64,000 bases of DNA from Actinomycetospora termitidis (lineage in GTDB: Bacteria; Actinomycetota; Actinomycetes; Mycobacteriales; Pseudonocardiaceae). The stretch covers positions 1 through 64,000 of the forward strand of contig NZ_JASVWF010000002.1 in assembly GCF_030286555.1 (NCBI RefSeq), given 5' to 3'. Position numbers and translations under genes: made by a program. The notes under the pieces were generated by a model that worked only from the letters and a program-made list of their open reading frames with translations, was not told the origin of the DNA and ran no database searches. Positions 37,354-46,049 of the stretch are shown here, piece after piece; within the stretch, counting starts at the first letter, position 1, and each line of letters opens with the position of its first letter.

Positions 37354-37426
37354 GGCCCCGTCGTCTAGCGGCCTAGGACGCCGCCCTCTCAAGGCGGTAG
37401 CGGGGGTTCGAATCCCCTCGGGGCTA
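37354..37426 (+). tRNA. tRNA-Glu (CTC anticodon)
   Basis: Cloverleaf of 73 nt. The acceptor arms GGCCCCG and CGGGGCT pair, with a G-T wobble at the first pair and discriminator A. Anticodon stem CCGCC/GGCGG with loop CTCTCAA gives CTC, reading GAG. The D-arm and GGGGGTTCGAATCCCC T-arm are standard. CCA is not encoded. The order Gln-Glu upstream of ndgR-leuCD is conserved in actinobacteria. Confidence 0.96.
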
Positions 37427-37434
37427 CACACGAG

Positions 37435-37462
37435 AGCGCCTCGGCCTGCGGGCCGGGGCGCT
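37435..37462 (+). terminator. Terminator of the tRNA-Gln/Glu unit
   Basis: Hairpin with 12-bp arms (AGCGCCTCGGCC / GGCCGGGGCGCT, one G-T wobble) and loop TGCG, starting nine bases after tRNA-Glu and followed by TCGTCGTT. It also lies just past the convergent cupin gene and may serve both. Confidence 0.75.
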
Positions 37463-37469
37463 TCGTCGT

Positions 37470-38045
37470 TCACGGGTCCACGAACGCCGACGGGGTGTCG
37501 ACCTCGTCGAACCACAGGTAGGCCAGCAGCACCGGTCGCTCGCCGGTGCGCATCGCGTGCGGCTGCCAGGGCGCGTGGTGCACGAGCTCGCCGGCGGGCT
37601 CGTCGACCCACTCCTCGCCGTGGTCCCAGCCGATCGTCCCCAGCGGCAGGTAGTACTCCTCGGCGGGGTGGTGGTGGGCCCGGTAGTGCACGTCCGGGCC
37701 GAGCACGACGAGCCCGAGCACCACGTCGTCGTCGGTGCGCAGCGGGGCGTGGGCGTAGCCCGCGAACAGGGCCTCGTCGTCGGCGTAGGAGGCGGTCCGG
37801 GTCCAGGCCGCGCGCTTCGTGACGACGGCCAGCGCGTCCCGGAGCTGCTCGTCCACCTCCTCGCCGACCCGCGCGAGGGCGTCCTCGAGGTGGGCGAGCA
37901 CGGGGAGGTCGGGCGCGGTGTCGACCAGCTGCGGCGCCCCGCCGAGGCTCGCCACCGCCATGAGCTCCGCCATCGCCCCGCGCCGGCCCAGTGCGGCCAC
38001 GAACCGGGCGGTCAGGGCGTCGACGGCGGGCCCGGCGGCGGTCAC
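37470..38045 (-). CDS. DMSP lyase-like cupin
   Basis: Single-domain cupin of about 191 residues. The metal motif HYRAHHHPAEEYYLPLG plus a later His (PWQPHAMRTGE) match the DddL/DddQ/DddW dimethylsulfoniopropionate lyase family; the TIGWDHGEEW segment between them also fits. DMSP lyases release dimethyl sulfide and acrylate, but many terrestrial homologues have other, unknown substrates, so the activity is uncertain. The start is not certain: GTG 38045 gives the usual length, while ATG 38189 would add 48 low-complexity residues. It converges on the tRNA-Glu terminator. Confidence 0.65.
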   Translation of the reverse strand: MTAAGPAVDALTARFVAALGRRGAMAELMAVASLGGAPQLVDTAPDLPVLAHLEDALARVGEEVDEQLRDALAVVTKRAAWTRTASYADDEALFAGYAHAPLRTDDDVVLGLVVLGPDVHYRAHHHPAEEYYLPLGTIGWDHGEEWVDEPAGELVHHAPWQPHAMRTGERPVLLAYLWFDEVDTPSAFVDP

Positions 38046-38091
38046 GGGTGATCGGGTCGGCTCGGCACGGGGCGATCCTGGCACCGGTGCG

Positions 38092-38149
38092 CCGAGTGCG
38101 ACACCACGCACGTCGGTGGGCTGCTGAACCTGCGCCACGTCGCACTCGG
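38092..38149. repeat. Inverted repeat between divergent genes
   Basis: CCGAGTGCGAC and GTCGCACTCGG, perfect 11-bp arms 36 bases apart, in the 225-bp gap between the cupin gene and the winged-helix gene. Too widely spaced for a simple dimer operator; possibly one of this genome's palindromic elements or a pair of binding sites. Confidence 0.5.
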
Positions 38150-38270
38150 GGGTGGCGCCGGCTGACCCGGTCGCCGAGCGGACCCTCATCGGTCCCGACG
38201 GCGGGTCGGGAGACCGGTGAGGGTCCGCTCGAGGCGGCCACGTCCTGTCCGCCTCCTGCGGGATGCTTCC

Positions 38271-39347
38271 GTGGTGACCACCCTCGACGCCCGGGCGCTG
38301 AACCGCGCGACGCTCGCGCGCCAGCACCTCCTGGAGCGCGCCGATCTCGGCGTGCTCGACGCCGTCGCGCACCTCGGCGGGCTGCAGGCCCAGGAGCCGC
38401 AGGAGCCGTTCGTCGGGCTGTGGTCACGGCTGCGCGCGTTCGCGCCCGCGACGCTCGACGGCCTGCTCACCGACCGGCACGTGACGCGGATGCACCTGAT
38501 GCGCCGCACCGTCCACCTGGTGACGGCGGCCGACGCGCTCGCGTGGCGGGACCGCCACCAGGCGATGCTCACCCAGCGGATGCTCGGGGTGTACCGCCGT
38601 GACCTCGCGGACGTCGACCTCGACGAGCTCGCGGAGGCGGTGGCCGAGCTCCTCGCCGACGGCGGGCCGCGGACGGCGGGTGAGGTCGGGAGGGCCCTTG
38701 CGCAGCGGTGGCCCGGGGTGGCCCCGCGGACGCTCGGCGACGCGGCCCTGACCGTGCTGCCCGTGGTCCAGGTGCCACCGCGCGGGCTGTGGCGCCAGGC
38801 CGGAGGTGCGGAGTTCACCCCGCTCGCGGATTGGCTGGGCGGGCCACGGCCGTCGTCGGGAACGGGCCTCGTCCGGCGCTACCTCGCGGCCTACGGGCCC
38901 GCGGCCACCGCGGACCTCCGCGCGTGGAGCGGGCTCGCCGGGCTCCCGCAGGAGGTCGACGCGGTGCGCGACGAGCTGGTGAGCTTCCGCGACGCGCGCG
39001 GCCGCGAGCTGCTCGACCTCCCCGACGCGCCGCGCCCGGACCCCGACACCCCGGTCCCGGTGCGCTTCCTGCCGGCCTTCGACAACGCCGTGCTGGGCTA
39101 CGACGACCGCAGCCGGATCATCGACGACGCCCACCGCGGGCTCTCGGTGGCCGGGACCCGGTTCGTGCTGCTCGACGGGCGGGTCGCGGCGACGTGGACC
39201 GTGTCCGCCGGGGTGGTCACGGTGGAGCCGCTGCGGCGGTTCAGCAGGCAGGACCGGTCCGCGGTCGCGAAGGAGGGCCGGGCCCTCGCGACCTTCCTGG
39301 CCGACGGCGGGAAGGGCCGGGTCAGGGTGGCGTCGTCCCGTACATGA
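38271..39347 (+). CDS. Winged helix DNA-binding domain protein (HTH_42 family)
   Basis: Protein of about 358 residues of the HTH_42/AlkZ-like family. The family text is clear: ALNRATLARQHLLERADLGVLDAV, HLGGLQAQEP, HVTRMHLMRRTVHLVTAADALAW, then RYLAAYGPAATADLRAWSGL and RFLPAFDNAVLGYDDRSRII. Some relatives (YcaQ/AlkZ) are DNA glycosylases for cross-links and bulky adducts; the catalytic QxQ-type motif is here at best GLQAQEP. DNA binding or repair is the likely role. Start GTG 38271 (or 38274) fits homologues; 38217 would add an Arg-rich stretch. Its 3' end overlaps the next convergent gene by 26 bases. Confidence 0.75.
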   Translation: MVTTLDARALNRATLARQHLLERADLGVLDAVAHLGGLQAQEPQEPFVGLWSRLRAFAPATLDGLLTDRHVTRMHLMRRTVHLVTAADALAWRDRHQAMLTQRMLGVYRRDLADVDLDELAEAVAELLADGGPRTAGEVGRALAQRWPGVAPRTLGDAALTVLPVVQVPPRGLWRQAGGAEFTPLADWLGGPRPSSGTGLVRRYLAAYGPAATADLRAWSGLAGLPQEVDAVRDELVSFRDARGRELLDLPDAPRPDPDTPVPVRFLPAFDNAVLGYDDRSRIIDDAHRGLSVAGTRFVLLDGRVAATWTVSAGVVTVEPLRRFSRQDRSAVAKEGRALATFLADGGKGRVRVASSRT

Positions 39348-39951
39348 TCGAGCGGGTGTTCTCCTCGGAGTAGTACGCCTCCATCTCGGGGAGCGTCATG
39401 TCGTCGGTCGTGCGGGCGGCCATCTGCGCGATGCTCGGGAGGTCGTCCTCCGGCCACGCCTCGGGCTCCCACAGGTCCGAGCGCAGGAACGCCTTCGCGC
39501 AGTGCGTGAAGACCTCCTCGACGGCGACCTCCAGCACGATCCGCGGCACGTGGCGGCGGTGGCGCATCGCCTCCGCGTAGGGCGGGTCGAGCAGCAGGCG
39601 CGCGGTGCCGTTTACGCGCAGCGTGTCGTGCCGGCGCGGCACCAGGAAGATCAGCCCGACGTGCGGGTTCTCCAGGATGTTGGTGAACCCGTCGACGCGG
39701 CGGTTGCCGGGGCGGTCCGGGATCGCGAGCGTGCGGTCGTCGAGCACGTGGACCGAGCCGGCCGGGTCGCCCTTCGGCGAGACGTCCAGGGAACCGTCGG
39801 CACCCGCCGTCGCGATCATCTGGAACGGGCTGCGCGCGATGAACGCCCGGTCGGTCTCGTCGAGACGGTCCCGCTGCTTGACGACGGCCCGGCGAACCGG
39901 CTCCCCGACGACGTCACGGAGCTGCTCCAGGGACGTGATCTGCTCGCTCAC
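39322..39951 (-). CDS. PNPOx-like FMN-binding protein
   Basis: Split beta-barrel flavoprotein of the pyridoxamine 5'-phosphate oxidase superfamily, 209 residues (MSMEG_1061-like subgroup). Family text: RAFIARSPFQMIATAGADGSLDVSPKGDP, LAIPDRPGNRRVDGFTNILENPHVGLIFLVP and TLRVNGTARL. Such proteins use FMN or F420 to reduce small molecules. Mycobacterium has a related flavoprotein gene in the same neighbourhood between gltX and the leuCD block. GTG 39951 is taken as start because a TACCGT box lies six bases before it. It overlaps the convergent winged-helix gene by 26 bases. Confidence 0.83.
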   Translation of the reverse strand: MSEQITSLEQLRDVVGEPVRRAVVKQRDRLDETDRAFIARSPFQMIATAGADGSLDVSPKGDPAGSVHVLDDRTLAIPDRPGNRRVDGFTNILENPHVGLIFLVPRRHDTLRVNGTARLLLDPPYAEAMRHRRHVPRIVLEVAVEEVFTHCAKAFLRSDLWEPEAWPEDDLPSIAQMAARTTDDMTLPEMEAYYSEENTRSIMYGTTPP

Positions 39952-39957
39952 CGTCCC

Positions 39958-39963
39958 ACGGTA
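39958..39963 (-). promoter_or_regulatory. Putative -10 box, leaderless
   Basis: TACCGT on the minus strand, six bases before the GTG at 39951 of the FMN-binding protein gene. It lies in the short gap after ndgR. Confidence 0.4.
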
Positions 39964-39967
39964 GGTG

Positions 39968-40651
39968 TCAGCGCAAGGCCTTCTCCAGCGCCCGGGCGGC
40001 CGCGAGCAGGTCGTTCGCCCAGCGGGAGCCCGGCTTGCGGCCGATGCGGTCGACGGGACCGGACACCGACACCGCGGCGACCACGGAACCATCGGGGCCC
40101 CGCACCGGCGCCGACACGCTGGCCACGCCGACCTCGCGCTCGGCGACGCTCTGCGCCCAGCCGCGCCGGCGGATCTCGGCGAGCAGGTCCGGGTCGAAGG
40201 CCCCCGGGGCCTCCGGCGACCACGCGATCAGCACCTTCGCCCCCGACCCCGCGCTCAGGGGCAGTCGTACTCCCACCGGCACCGTGTCGCGCAGCCCGGA
40301 CGCCGGCTCGGCCGCGGCCACGCACACCCGGGAGGCGCCCTCGCGGCGGTAGAGCTGGACGGACTCGCCGGTGAGGTCGCGCAGGGTGGGCAGGACCTCC
40401 TCGGCGGCGGTGAGCAGCGGGTCGTGGTGGCCGTGGGCCATCTCCGCGAGCGCCGGGCCGGGCCGCCACCGGCCGTCGGGATCACGTTCGAGCAGCCGGT
40501 GGGTCTCCAGCCCGACGGCGAGGCGGTGCGCGGTGGCGCGGGGGAGTCCGGTGCGTTCCACCAGTTCGCCCAGGCCGCACGGCGCGACGGCGGCCGCGCG
40601 CAGCACACCCACCGCCTTGTCGAGCACGCCGATTCCGCTACTCTGTCCCAC
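39968..40651 (-). CDS. ndgR: IclR-family regulator NdgR
   Basis: IclR-type regulator, 227 residues, matching NdgR of Streptomyces and LtbR of Corynebacterium, which control leuCD and other amino acid genes. The N-terminus [18 protein letters not shown] precedes a winged helix ([23 protein letters not shown]), then the IclR effector domain ([36 protein letters not shown]). Start GTG 40651 gives the canonical NdgR N-terminus; the upstream reading to 40720 runs through the operator and leuC start. It is divergent from leuC with a palindrome between the genes. Confidence 0.92.
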   Translation of the reverse strand: MGQSSGIGVLDKAVGVLRAAAVAPCGLGELVERTGLPRATAHRLAVGLETHRLLERDPDGRWRPGPALAEMAHGHHDPLLTAAEEVLPTLRDLTGESVQLYRREGASRVCVAAAEPASGLRDTVPVGVRLPLSAGSGAKVLIAWSPEAPGAFDPDLLAEIRRRGWAQSVAEREVGVASVSAPVRGPDGSVVAAVSVSGPVDRIGRKPGSRWANDLLAAARALEKALR

Positions 40652-40659
40652 GGAGCGAC

Positions 40660-40665
40660 ACAGTA
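40660..40665 (-). promoter_or_regulatory. Putative -10 box of ndgR, leaderless
   Basis: TACTGT on the minus strand, eight bases before the ndgR GTG at 40651 and directly next to the palindrome at 40666. Confidence 0.45.
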
Positions 40666-40682
40666 ATCTCAGATTTTGAGAT
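40666..40682. promoter_or_regulatory. Candidate NdgR operator between ndgR and leuC
   Basis: ATCTCA-GATTT-TGAGAT, a 17-bp palindrome with perfect 6-bp arms. It abuts the ndgR -10 box and lies 25 bases before leuC. Its AT-richness stands out. Binding here would explain control of leuCD and autoregulation of ndgR; this is inferred from position. Confidence 0.55.
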
Positions 40683-40707
40683 ACACCACCACCGCGGGCA
40701 GGGATCG

Positions 40708-42120
40708 ATGGGACGCACACTCGCCGAGAAGGTCTGGGACCAGCACGTCGTGAGGCACGGGGAGGGTCAGGAGCCCGACCTCCTCTACATCGACCTGCAC
40801 CTCGTCCACGAGGTGACCAGCCCGCAGGCGTTCGACGGGCTCCGGCTGCACGGCCGGAAGCTCCGCCGTCCGGACCTGACGATCGCCACCGAGGACCACA
40901 ACGTCCCGACCCTCGACATCCTCGCGCCGATCGCGGACGAGGTCTCCGCGACGCAGGTCGCGACGTTGCGCAAGAACGTCGAGGAGTTCGGCGTGCGGCT
41001 CTTCCCGATGGGCGACGCCAACCAGGGCATCGTCCACATGATCGGCCCGGAGCTGGGGTTGACCCAGCCGGGCACGACGGTCGTGTGCGGCGACTCGCAC
41101 ACCTCGACGCACGGCGCGTTCGGGGCGCTCGCGTTCGGCATCGGGACGTCCGAGGTCGAGCACGTCATGGCGACCCAGACGCTGCCGCTGCGCCCGTTCC
41201 GGACGATGGCCATCGAGATCTCCGGGGCGCTCCGCCCGGGGGTGACCAGCAAGGACGTCATCCTCAAGGTCATCTCGCAGATCGGCACCGGCGGTGGGGC
41301 GGGCTACGTGCTCGAGTACCGCGGCGAGGCGGTGCGGACCATGTCGATGGAAGCGCGCATGACGATGTGCAACATGTCCATCGAGGCGGGCGGCCGCGCC
41401 GGGATGGTCGCGCCGGACGAGACGACGTTCGCGTACCTGAAGGGTCGCCCGCACGCCCCGCAGGGTGCCGAGTGGGACGCGGCGGTGGAGGCGTGGCGCG
41501 AGCTGCGCACCGACGACGACGCCGAGTTCGACGCGGTCGTGCACATCGACGCGGACGCCCTCACACCCTTCGTCACCTGGGGCACCAACCCCGGCCAGGG
41601 CCTCCCGCTCGGCGACTCGGTGCCCGACCCCGCGACGATGGACGACGACGACGCGGCCGCCACCCGCAAGGCGCTCGCCTACATGGACCTCGAGCCCGGG
41701 ACGAAGCTGCGCGACATCGCCGTCGACGTCGTGTTCCTCGGCTCGTGCACGAACGCCCGCATCGAGGACTTCCGCGCCGCCGCGGACGTCCTGCGCGGCA
41801 ACACGATCGCCGACTCGGTGCAGATGCTCGTCGTGCCCGGCTCGATGGCCGTCAAGGCGCAGGCCGAGTCCGAGGGCCTGGACCAGGTGTTCATCGACGC
41901 GGGGGCCGAGTGGCGCAACGCGGGCTGCTCGATGTGCCTCGGCATGAACCCCGACCAGCTCGCACCGGGGCAGCGCTGCGCCTCGACGTCCAACCGCAAC
42001 TTCGAGGGCCGGCAGGGCAAGGGCGGGCGCACCCACCTGGTGTCGCCGCTGGTCGCCGCGGCCACCGCCGTGCGCGGCACGCTGTCCTCGCCCGAAGACC
42101 TCGTCACCGTCGGGAGCTGA
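40708..42120 (+). CDS. leuC: 3-isopropylmalate dehydratase large subunit
   Basis: LeuC, 470 residues. With LeuD it isomerises 2-isopropylmalate to 3-isopropylmalate through a [4Fe-4S] cluster. Cluster Cys residues are in [14 protein letters not shown] and [11 protein letters not shown]; the aconitase-family text [31 protein letters not shown] is intact. The ATG at 40708 has AGGGA nearby. It is divergent from ndgR and is followed by leuD after two bases, so the two are co-transcribed and probably coupled. Confidence 0.97.
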   Translation: MGRTLAEKVWDQHVVRHGEGQEPDLLYIDLHLVHEVTSPQAFDGLRLHGRKLRRPDLTIATEDHNVPTLDILAPIADEVSATQVATLRKNVEEFGVRLFPMGDANQGIVHMIGPELGLTQPGTTVVCGDSHTSTHGAFGALAFGIGTSEVEHVMATQTLPLRPFRTMAIEISGALRPGVTSKDVILKVISQIGTGGGAGYVLEYRGEAVRTMSMEARMTMCNMSIEAGGRAGMVAPDETTFAYLKGRPHAPQGAEWDAAVEAWRELRTDDDAEFDAVVHIDADALTPFVTWGTNPGQGLPLGDSVPDPATMDDDDAAATRKALAYMDLEPGTKLRDIAVDVVFLGSCTNARIEDFRAAADVLRGNTIADSVQMLVVPGSMAVKAQAESEGLDQVFIDAGAEWRNAGCSMCLGMNPDQLAPGQRCASTSNRNFEGRQGKGGRTHLVSPLVAAATAVRGTLSSPEDLVTVGS

Positions 42121-42122
42121 TC

Positions 42123-42710
42123 ATGGACAAGTTCACCACGCACACCGGCATCGGCACCCCGCTGCGGGTGTCGAACGTCGACACCGACCAGATCATCCCG
42201 GCGGTCTACCTCAAGCGCGTCACGCGCACCGGGTTCGACGACGGGCTGTTCGCGTCGTGGCGCTCGGACCCCGCGTTCATCCTGAACCAGGAGCCCTACG
42301 ACCGCGGGTCCGTGCTGGTCGCGGGCCCGGACTTCGGCACGGGCTCGTCGCGCGAGCACGCGGTCTGGGCGCTGCTGGACTACGGGTTCCGCGTCGTGAT
42401 CTCGTCGCGCTTCGGAGAGATCTTCAAGGGCAACTCGTCGAAGGCGGGCCTGCTCGCGGCCACCGTCGAGCAGTCCGACGTCGAGCTGCTCTGGAAGAAG
42501 ATCGAGTCGCGCCCGGGCCTGGAGCTCACCGTCGACCTGCAGGCGAAGACGGTCACGGCGGAGGACCTCGTGGTGCCCTTCGCCGTCGACGACTACACCC
42601 GCTGGCGCCTGCTCGAGGGCCTCGACGACATCGGCCTCACCCTGCGCCACGAGGCCGACATCGACGCGTACGAGAAGGGCCGCCCGTCGTACAAGCCGAC
42701 GACGGTGTAG
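42123..42710 (+). CDS. leuD: 3-isopropylmalate dehydratase small subunit
   Basis: LeuD, 195 residues, the swivel-domain partner of LeuC. Typical text: [39 protein letters not shown]-type segment and the [15 protein letters not shown] stretch. The ATG at 42123 follows the leuC stop by two bases. In Mycobacterium and Streptomyces the next gene is the histone-like hupB; here a short-chain dehydrogenase gene on the other strand follows instead. Confidence 0.97.
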   Translation: MDKFTTHTGIGTPLRVSNVDTDQIIPAVYLKRVTRTGFDDGLFASWRSDPAFILNQEPYDRGSVLVAGPDFGTGSSREHAVWALLDYGFRVVISSRFGEIFKGNSSKAGLLAATVEQSDVELLWKKIESRPGLELTVDLQAKTVTAEDLVVPFAVDDYTRWRLLEGLDDIGLTLRHEADIDAYEKGRPSYKPTTV

Positions 42711-42737
42711 CCGCTCTCCTGTCATCCCGGACGCCCG

Positions 42738-43448
42738 TCACCACGGGATCTCGCCGGCGTCCTCGAAATACCCACCGGTCGGCCCGTCGTCGGGCAGGGT
42801 CGCGAGGCGGATCGCCGTCGCCGCGCCCTGCTCCGGGGTGCGGTGCCCGCGGAAGCCGTTGAGATCGGTCGCGACGAACCCCGGGCACGCCAGGTTGATC
42901 TTGACGTCCGTGTCCGCGAGCTGCTTGACGTACTGCAGCGTGACGGCGTTGAGGAAGGTCTTCGACGGCGCGTAGGCCCCGGAGATCGGGCCGGTGTCGC
43001 CGCCGGAACTCTGCCGCGCGAGCGACCCGACGCCCGAGGACACGTTGACGATCCGCGGGTGCGGCGAGCGCCGCAGCAGCGGCAGCATCGCGTCCATCGT
43101 CCGGATCACCCCGTAGACGTTCACCTCGACGACGGACCGCACCGTGTCGAGGTCGATCTCCGTCGGACGCTGGTTCCATCCGCCGGTGATCCCGGCGTTG
43201 TTGACCAGCACGTCCAGCCGGTCCAGCGACGCCGCGGCGGCCGCCACGCTCGCGTCGTCCGCGACGTCGAGCGGCACGCCGAACGCGTCCACGCCGGCGG
43301 CCCGCAGCTTCTCCACGGCCTCCTGACGCCGGGCGTCGTCCCGTGCGCCCACGCCGACGCGGTACCCCAGCGCGCCCAGGCCGGCCGCGATCTCGTACCC
43401 GATGCCCTTGTTCGCCCCGGTGACCAGGGCGACGCTCTGCTCGCTCAT
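42738..43448 (-). CDS. Short-chain dehydrogenase/reductase
   Basis: SDR oxidoreductase, 236 residues. The cofactor motif TGANKGIG is at about residues 10-17, the NNAG motif follows, and the active-site Tyr and Lys are in YAPSK with a Ser in NVSSGVG. Relatives reduce carbonyl compounds with NADPH; the substrate is not apparent. ATG 43448 starts two residues before the first beta strand text and is preferred to longer readings. It is divergent from a LysR gene, a pairing typical of regulator and target. Confidence 0.88.
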   Translation of the reverse strand: MSEQSVALVTGANKGIGYEIAAGLGALGYRVGVGARDDARRQEAVEKLRAAGVDAFGVPLDVADDASVAAAAASLDRLDVLVNNAGITGGWNQRPTEIDLDTVRSVVEVNVYGVIRTMDAMLPLLRRSPHPRIVNVSSGVGSLARQSSGGDTGPISGAYAPSKTFLNAVTLQYVKQLADTDVKINLACPGFVATDLNGFRGHRTPEQGAATAIRLATLPDDGPTGGYFEDAGEIPW

Positions 43449-43507
43449 GGTGTCCATCGTCGGCGCGGTGCCCGGTCCGGGTCCAAGACCGACCCGGTGC
43501 CCACCCA

Positions 43508-43522
43508 TACCGCAGGGGTATC
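43508..43522. promoter_or_regulatory. Candidate LysR binding site
   Basis: ATACC-GCAGG-GGTAT, a palindrome containing a T-N11-A LysR box, nine bases before the LysR GTG and 60 bases from the divergent SDR start. Confidence 0.5.
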
Positions 43523-43531
43523 AATGAGAGG

Positions 43532-44359
43532 GTGGAGACGCGGGAGCTGAGGTACTTCGTCGCGGTCGCCGAGGAGCGGCACTTCGGGCGCGCCGCCGAA
43601 CGGCTCGGGATCGCCCAGCCGCCGCTGTCCCGGGCGATCCAGCAGCTCGAACGCCGCCTCGGCGCCCGGCTGCTCGACCGCACGACCCGCGAGGTCGCGC
43701 TCACCGAGGCCGGAGCGGTCCTGCTGACCGAGGGGCGGGCGGCGCTCGACGCGGTCGACGCCGCGGAGCGCCGGACCCGCCGCGCCGCCGTGGGCCCCGG
43801 CATCGTGCTCGTGTCGAAGGCGGGTGCCTCGGAGGAGCTGCTCGCGAAGCTGCTCGACGCCTACGCCGCGGAGCCCGGCGCGGTCGAGGTCGACGTGCAG
43901 CTGTGCGGGCCGGCGCAGCAGGAGCGGCTCCTGCGCGACGGGCGGGCCGACGTCGCGCTGTTGCACTGTCCGTTCGACTCGACGGCCGGCTTCGACACCG
44001 ACGACCTCACGACCGAGGGCCAGTCGTTGTTCCTCCCGGCCGGGCACCCGCTGTCCGCCCGGTCCGAGCTCCGCATGGCGGACGTCGCCGGCGTGCCGCT
44101 GCCGCGCTGGCCCCTTCCCGACGGCGGGTACCCGGACGGCCCCGGCCCGGAGGTCCGGGACACCATGCAGCTGCGCCAGCTCGTGTCCCTGGGACGCGCC
44201 GCGGCGGTCCTGCCCGACTCCGCGCGCCACGGTCTGGTCGACGACGTCGTCGCGGTGCCGGTCGTCGACGCCCCGCGGGTCACCACCGTGATCGCGTGGC
44301 CGCCGCACAGCCGCTCGCGGGCGGTGGCCGACCTCGTGCGCTGCGCGGCGCGCCTGTAG
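43532..44359 (+). CDS. LysR-family transcriptional regulator
   Basis: LysR regulator, 275 residues. The N-terminal winged helix is standard: LRYFVAVAEERHFGRAAERL, then IAQPPLSRAIQQLERRLGARLLDRTTR. The C-terminal co-inducer domain is somewhat short. It probably controls the divergent SDR gene and itself through the T-N11-A site at 43508. The GTG start (ETRELRYF) is the only reasonable one. It converges on the amine oxidase gene, with 13 bases between the stops. Confidence 0.9.
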   Translation: METRELRYFVAVAEERHFGRAAERLGIAQPPLSRAIQQLERRLGARLLDRTTREVALTEAGAVLLTEGRAALDAVDAAERRTRRAAVGPGIVLVSKAGASEELLAKLLDAYAAEPGAVEVDVQLCGPAQQERLLRDGRADVALLHCPFDSTAGFDTDDLTTEGQSLFLPAGHPLSARSELRMADVAGVPLPRWPLPDGGYPDGPGPEVRDTMQLRQLVSLGRAAAVLPDSARHGLVDDVVAVPVVDAPRVTTVIAWPPHSRSRAVADLVRCAARL

Positions 44360-44372
44360 CGGCTCCGACCAC

Positions 44373-46049
44373 TCACGAGGGGAGCACCACCGGTGCCAGC
44401 TCCGCGAAGCGGTCGCCGGGGCCCGGGTTGCCCGGCGCCGACCGACCGCCGAGCTGGTGGACCACGCCCCACACCGCGTTCAGGGCGGTGTGCACCGCGC
44501 CCTCCGCCCAGCCGGGGGTGAACGAGATGTCGTCGCCGGCCAGGAAGATGCCCCGGTGGGCCGGGTCGGACCCGTCATGCACGAAGTGGGTGAACATCCG
44601 CCGCTGGTAGCGGTAGTGCCCCGGCAGGTTGCCGCGGAACGCGCCCATGAAGTGCGGCTCGCGCTCCCACGAGATCGTGATCGGCTCGCCGAGGACGTGC
44701 GCGGCGACGTCGAGGTCGGGATAGATCTGGCGCAGCGAGTGCAGCATCAGGCGCACCCGCTCGTCGGTGGGCAGCGCGAGCCACTTCAGGGCGTCGTCGT
44801 TCCAGGTGTAGCTCAGGCACAGCACGGCGGGCCGGGTGCCGGCGTCCGGGTCGTCCGCCCCGCCCCCGCCGTCGAGGAGGTAGGTCCCGCGGGTCATGCG
44901 GTCGGTCAAGGTCGTCGACATGACGTGCCGTCCCGACGACGGGTCGCGGTCGCGCCAGAACGGGCGGTCGACCAGCACGAACGTCTTCGAGCTCTGCATG
45001 TAGTGGGACCGCTCGAGCGCCATCCAGAGGTCGTGGGAGAACAGCGACTCGTCGGTGTCGATCCCGGCGGAGAGCAGCCAGGACTGCACGGTCGAGATCA
45101 CCGCGGCGTAGGCCCGCTCGGTGCCCCAGCGGTCGAGGACGCCGATCCGGCCGTCGTCCAGCCGGCGGATCCGGCGGACGGCGGGCCGGGGCGATCCGCG
45201 GTGCATCGACTCCAACGACGCTCCGGGGGTCCAGTGCGTGAGCTGCGACGGTGCCCGCCGCCAGAGGGCGAGCGGCACGGTCTGGGCGCCGCCCTGGATG
45301 CGGACGTGCTGGTCGTCGGCGTCCGTCGCGACGACGCGGAGGATCTCCAGCATCGAGTTGGGGAAGTCGGTGTCCCAGCCACCGGTGCCGAACCCGACCT
45401 GGCCGAACAGCTCGCGGTGCTCGAACCGCGCGAAGGCCGGCGAGCGGGCGAGGAAGCCCGCGAAGCTCTCGTCGTCCAGCCGGGGCACCAGCCGGTCCCA
45501 GATCTGCTTGACCGCCGAGGTCGACCGAGCGGCGATCGCGGCCCGCAGCGCGGGCAGGTCGGCGCCCTCGGCGAGCGCGGTCGCCCAGGCCCGCGAGACC
45601 TCGGCGAAGACCGGCGGCAGGTCCTCGGGGCGCTCCGCGTAGTGCGACCGCCCGGCGAGCTCGATGACCGTCGACGGCGTCTGCGGCGCCAGCGGGTTGG
45701 GGAACGGCGAGGTCCGGACGCCGAGGACGCGCAGGTAGTGCCCGAAGGCGCGGCCCGAGGCCGGGAAGCGCATACCGCCGAGGTCCGCGACCGCGTCCGG
45801 GACGCCCGGGAACGCCTGCGACCGCAGCCGGCCCCCGATCTCGCCGGCCTCGTACACGACCGGCCGGAGCCCCAGCCGCATGAGCTCGTAGGCCGCGACG
45901 AGCCCGGACATCCCGGCACCGACGACCGCGACCTCCGTCCCCAGCGCGTCGTCGGGGATCTGCCCGAGGCCCGCGGGGTGCGCGAGGTAGGTGTCGTAGG
46001 GGAACGGGAAGTCGGGGACCAGCATCGCGGGGCCGGGGTCGGTCACCAT
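44373..46049 (-). CDS. Flavin amino-acid monooxygenase (arginine/lysine 2-monooxygenase-like)
   Basis: FAD-dependent enzyme of 558 residues. It resembles lysine 2-monooxygenase DavB of Pseudomonas along its length: PDFPFPYDTYLAHPAGLG, VAVVGAGMSGLVAAYELMRLG (FAD-binding GxGxxG at 44-49), GQVGFGTGGWDTDFPNSMLEI, HYMQSSKTFVLVDRPFW, LPGHYRYQRRMFTHF and IFLAGDDISFTPGWAEGAV. These enzymes decarboxylate an amino acid oxidatively to the amide. The operon also encodes an amidase and a ureohydrolase, which points to arginine rather than lysine as substrate; that is inference. The ATG at 46049 overlaps the amidase stop by seven bases. Confidence 0.85.
   Translation of the reverse strand: MVTDPGPAMLVPDFPFPYDTYLAHPAGLGQIPDDALGTEVAVVGAGMSGLVAAYELMRLGLRPVVYEAGEIGGRLRSQAFPGVPDAVADLGGMRFPASGRAFGHYLRVLGVRTSPFPNPLAPQTPSTVIELAGRSHYAERPEDLPPVFAEVSRAWATALAEGADLPALRAAIAARSTSAVKQIWDRLVPRLDDESFAGFLARSPAFARFEHRELFGQVGFGTGGWDTDFPNSMLEILRVVATDADDQHVRIQGGAQTVPLALWRRAPSQLTHWTPGASLESMHRGSPRPAVRRIRRLDDGRIGVLDRWGTERAYAAVISTVQSWLLSAGIDTDESLFSHDLWMALERSHYMQSSKTFVLVDRPFWRDRDPSSGRHVMSTTLTDRMTRGTYLLDGGGGADDPDAGTRPAVLCLSYTWNDDALKWLALPTDERVRLMLHSLRQIYPDLDVAAHVLGEPITISWEREPHFMGAFRGNLPGHYRYQRRMFTHFVHDGSDPAHRGIFLAGDDISFTPGWAEGAVHTALNAVWGVVHQLGGRSAPGNPGPGDRFAELAPVVLPS

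Noticed and set aside
42711-42737. hupB expected after leuD
   Set aside because: Only 27 bases separate leuD from the SDR gene. No Lys-rich histone-like coding sequence is present anywhere in the window.
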